DNA from: PSRF01 sp051000815
GTDB lineage: Bacteria > Acidobacteriota > Blastocatellia > Pyrinomonadales > Pyrinomonadaceae
Reading direction: 5' to 3'
Assembly (NCBI GenBank): GCA_051000815.1
Contig: JBPCNX010000028.1
Span: 1 to 64,000, forward strand
DNA: 64,000 nt
Positions 61,743 to 64,000 of the stretch are shown piece after piece (position 1 is the first letter of the stretch; each line of letters begins with the position of its first letter). A program made the translations under genes and the position numbers. The notes under the pieces were generated by a model. The model was given only the letters and a program-made list of their open reading frames with translations, was not told where the DNA came from and did not search any database.

Positions 61743-62141
61743 CTACCCCACGATCTTCTCAGCGAAGTTTCCTACAACCGGCAACTTAAAGGTCTCGCCC
61801 TGGTAGGCGCGGTAACCGGAGTACAAGAGAACGCCAAACCAAACTATCAGGAAAGCTAGAAAAACGAGCAGATAGAGAATTCCAATCAGCGCGGCCAGAG
61901 CACCCGAGATCTGGCTGACAATCATCGCCAGAATAGCCAGGACGATCCAAATGGCGGTGAAAACGACGCCGACGCCAGCCGAGTAAAGGACCGACTGAAT
62001 GCCGTGAAACCTGACAAACTTATTTTCCTTGTCGATGAAAAAATTGATCAGGCCAAGGATGCCGATGGGATAACCGAGCGCCGCCGCGAGATTCGCATCG
62101 AGACCAATAGCTGACTTACCGGTGGCCGAATAGTTTTCCAT
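61743..62141 (-). CDS. DUF4870 membrane protein
   Basis: The 132-residue protein has three or four membrane helices and the DUF4870 core (AALGYPIGILGLINFFIDKE, ENKFVRFHGIQSVLYSAG). I start at ATG 62141 (MENYSATGKSAIG), which has AAAGGAGAAAAG just upstream; an ATG ten codons earlier is less likely. It is inserted on the opposite strand between purB and purS. The biological role is unknown. Confidence 0.82.
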   Translation of the reverse strand: MENYSATGKSAIGLDANLAAALGYPIGILGLINFFIDKENKFVRFHGIQSVLYSAGVGVVFTAIWIVLAILAMIVSQISGALAALIGILYLLVFLAFLIVWFGVLLYSGYRAYQGETFKLPVVGNFAEKIVG

Positions 62142-62265
62142 GGTGCTTTTCTCCTTTGATCCTAAACGCATTAGACTCGCACGCGTTGAACGGCGGCGAT
62201 ATTATGCCAGACACTACACATCACGCAACAGACTGTCCTAGTATACGCGCAAGGCGGAAAACAAA

Positions 62266-62511
62266 ATGAAAGCCAGGGTCTACGTAAATCTCAAACCGGG
62301 CGTGCTCGATCCACAGGGAAAGGCAATTCACCATTCTGTCGAGTTGCTCGGCTTCAGTGGCATTGCCGACATTCGCCAGGGAAAATATTTTGAACTCGCG
62401 CTCGATAGTTCATTAAGCGAAGGCGAGGCGCGCGAATCAGTAGGGCGCATGGCGCGCGAGGTATTGTCGAATCCGATTATCGAAGACTATCGCGTGGAGA
62501 TCGAAGCGTGA
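62266..62511 (+). CDS. purS: PurS subunit of FGAM synthase
   Basis: The 81-residue protein is a complete PurS: KARVYVNLKPGVLDPQGKAI at the start and IADIRQGKYFELALDSS later, the standard size and motifs. It bridges PurL and PurQ in the FGAM synthase complex of purine synthesis. Its stop overlaps the purQ start (ATGA/GTGA type, 4 bp), so the two are coupled. Confidence 0.93.
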   Translation: MKARVYVNLKPGVLDPQGKAIHHSVELLGFSGIADIRQGKYFELALDSSLSEGEARESVGRMAREVLSNPIIEDYRVEIEA

Positions 62512-63206
62512 AATTTGGAGTAATAGTTTTTCCCGGCTCCAATTGCGATCATGATGCCTATCATGTGATCTCGAAGCATGTAGGCCAGCCGGTGGATTTT
62601 ATCTGGCATCGCGATACGGACCTCAGCAGTTACGATGCCGTAATCATCCCGGGCGGTTTTTCGTATGGCGACTACCTGCGGGCCGGCGCGCTCGCCCGCT
62701 TCTCTCCGGTGATGAGTTCGTTGAAAACGTTTGCGCAAAAGGGTCGTTTCGTTCTGGGGATCTGCAACGGCTTCCAAATCCTGTGTGAAGCCGGCCTGTT
62801 GCCAGGCGCGTTGATTCGCAATCGCGATCTACATTTCATTTGTGAACATGTCTTTGTGCGCGTCGCTACTAATGACACTCCGTTCACGAATGAACTGCAG
62901 GCTGGAGTGGTTTTGCGGTTGCCAATCGCTCACGCCGAGGGAAACTACATTTGTGATGATGTAACTTTTGAAGAGCTCAAGCGCGACGATCGGATAATCT
63001 TCAATTACTGCGACAAGGATGGAAACATTACCGATAGCGCGAATCCAAACGGTTCACGCGGCAACATCGCGGGTATCTGCAATGCTTCTCGCAATGTGCT
63101 TGGGCTCATGCCACACCCGGAGCGCGCCTGTGAAGATCTGCTCGGCTCAAGCGACGGCCGCGATGTCTTTCGCTCGCTGGCAGCGACGCTTGCAGCTGTC
63201 GCCTGA
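62508..63206 (+). CDS. purQ: PurQ, glutamine amidotransferase subunit of FGAM synthase
   Basis: The 232-residue class I amidotransferase has the nucleophile Cys in FVLGICNGFQILCEAGLLPG and the His/Glu of the triad in LMPHPERACED. FPGSNCDHD at the N terminus is the PurQ signature. It supplies ammonia to PurL, which is not in this window. It follows purS by a 4-bp overlap. Confidence 0.94.
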   Translation: MKFGVIVFPGSNCDHDAYHVISKHVGQPVDFIWHRDTDLSSYDAVIIPGGFSYGDYLRAGALARFSPVMSSLKTFAQKGRFVLGICNGFQILCEAGLLPGALIRNRDLHFICEHVFVRVATNDTPFTNELQAGVVLRLPIAHAEGNYICDDVTFEELKRDDRIIFNYCDKDGNITDSANPNGSRGNIAGICNASRNVLGLMPHPERACEDLLGSSDGRDVFRSLAATLAAVA

Positions 63207-63316
63207 GTTCCAGTAGTGTTTGAGTTTCAGTTTTTGTGTTTGATCACGGTGATAGGTCTCAGAGTGATGAATTCGAATAACGCGACTTCCGAAACACCTA
63301 AACAAGTTCAATCATC

Positions 63317-64000
63317 ATGAAACGAATATTGCCCCTGGTAATCATTCTTGCGGTTCTCGGTATCGCTCTCGGTGCGGGTTGGTTCTTGACGCGCCCGAAA
63401 GTTGCATCGACGCCGACGCCTTCGTCAACGCCACGTGTGAACACCGGTGCGGTATCCCCGGGTGCGACTCCCAAAGCGAACCCTGGCAATGTGTCGCAGC
63501 GTGGAGCTGAGCCGCCGCACAGTGTCGGGCTGCCTAATGCACCGGTCACTCTCGAAGAGTTTGGCGACTTTCAGTGTCCGCCGTGTGGCTTGTTGCATCC
63601 AGTGTTGAAGGAAATGGAAAAGGAGTTTGGCCCGCGCCTGCGAGTAATCTTCCGCGAGTATCCCCTTGTTCCGACACATCCTCACGCGCTGGCGGCCGCC
63701 CGCGCGGCTGAGGCCGCCGGTCTCCAGGGGAAATTTTGGGAGATGCATGACATGTTGTTTACAAATCAACGGACATGGCATGCAGCATTCGACGCGCGAC
63801 CTATCTTCGAAGGCTACGCCGCTAAGCTCGGCCTGGATTTGGATAAGTTCAAACGAGATGTAAGCGGCAGTGTGGTAGAGCAGCGCATTTTTCTGGATGG
63901 GAAGCGCGCGCATGCTCTCGGCGTCACTGGCACTCCAACGGTATTCATGAATGGACGTGAGATTCCTTTTGAATCCCTGGCCCCTGACAGGCTTCGACCG
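63317..64000 (+). CDS. Membrane-anchored DsbA-family thioredoxin-fold protein, 3' end outside window
   Basis: The frame from ATG 63317 is open to the right edge (228 codons). A single N-terminal membrane helix (PLVIILAVLGIALGAGWF), with a Thr/Pro-rich stalk after it, anchors a thioredoxin fold in the periplasm. The redox motif is CPPC in FGDFQCPPCGLLHP, with the cis-Pro loop GVTGTPTVFMNG near the end. DsbA-like enzymes oxidise or isomerise disulfides. No strong ribosome site was found; the start is the first ATG before the helix. Confidence 0.88.
   Translation, partial: MKRILPLVIILAVLGIALGAGWFLTRPKVASTPTPSSTPRVNTGAVSPGATPKANPGNVSQRGAEPPHSVGLPNAPVTLEEFGDFQCPPCGLLHPVLKEMEKEFGPRLRVIFREYPLVPTHPHALAAARAAEAAGLQGKFWEMHDMLFTNQRTWHAAFDARPIFEGYAAKLGLDLDKFKRDVSGSVVEQRIFLDGKRAHALGVTGTPTVFMNGREIPFESLAPDRLRP

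Overview
The window looks like a chromosome segment from an Acidobacteriota bacterium, probably of the Blastocatellia/Pyrinomonas type. That placement is inferred from the gene style: a PknB-type kinase fused to a TolB-like propeller, a kinase-ATPase-solute-binding-protein fusion, a subtilase with GVITGD repeats, MauG-type lipoprotein peroxidase, PurS/PurQ split FGAM synthase parts, and many enzymes of moderate GC. No rRNA, CRISPR array, transposase or phage structural gene was seen. There is one complete tRNA gene.

Layout. 1-6.6 kb (mostly minus strand): 3'-truncated Pro/Gly-repeat protein, Ser/Thr kinase with propeller, YgfZ and a uracil-DNA glycosylase (coupled), and a lipoprotein. 6.9-12 kb (plus): di-haem peroxidase, M28 (PSMA-like) peptidase, two-subunit CoA transferase. 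12.3-20.9 kb: threonine aldolase, two CrtI/PYROXD2-like FAD oxidoreductases, then divergently a GcvT-like protein, a choline-monooxygenase-like Rieske oxygenase and an APC permease. These five may form a methylated-amine or amino-acid catabolic locus. 21-26 kb (plus): subtilase, GNAT protein and hybrid histidine kinase, closed by a strong terminator.

26.05-32.4 kb is the most unusual part. A 44-bp copy of the 3' half of tRNA-Ala(GGC) lies at 26046-26089, and the intact tRNA gene lies at 32346-32421. Between these direct repeats sits essentially one gene, a protein of about 1,887 residues with a kinase domain, an AAA ATPase, a helical/TPR-like part and two tandem family-5 peptide-binding-protein domains. 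It has no visible signal peptide or membrane segment. The arrangement looks like an integrated island with a one-gene cargo.

32.5-38.8 kb: a truncated membrane-protein gene, DUF1772 and STAS genes, an ACT-domain protein, a UvrD helicase fragment, an ABC-2 exporter, and a CBM9-like protein. 39-45.7 kb: a GH30 glycosidase, then a minus-strand operon (two thymidylate-kinase-like P-loop proteins, Ppx/GppA-HD phosphatase, frameshifted CHAD protein) with divergent SixA; the theme is polyphosphate/phosphate metabolism. 46-57 kb: crotonase and hydroxyacyl-CoA dehydrogenase around a PilZ protein, thioredoxin reductase facing an HxlR regulator with a Cys cluster, and an NtrC-type two-component pair near an outer-membrane barrel protein. 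57.4-64 kb (plus): M16 protease, metallo-beta-lactamase-fold hydrolase, lipoprotein, purB, purS-purQ, and a membrane-anchored DsbA-like protein that runs off the window.

Intergenic spaces are packed with long imperfect inverted repeats of several unrelated families, some nested in each other, some supplying the last codons and stop of the neighbouring gene. Together with four decayed or broken genes (truncated membrane protein, UvrD fragment, split CHAD, tRNA fragment) they suggest a genome with active small-repeat spread and gene erosion.
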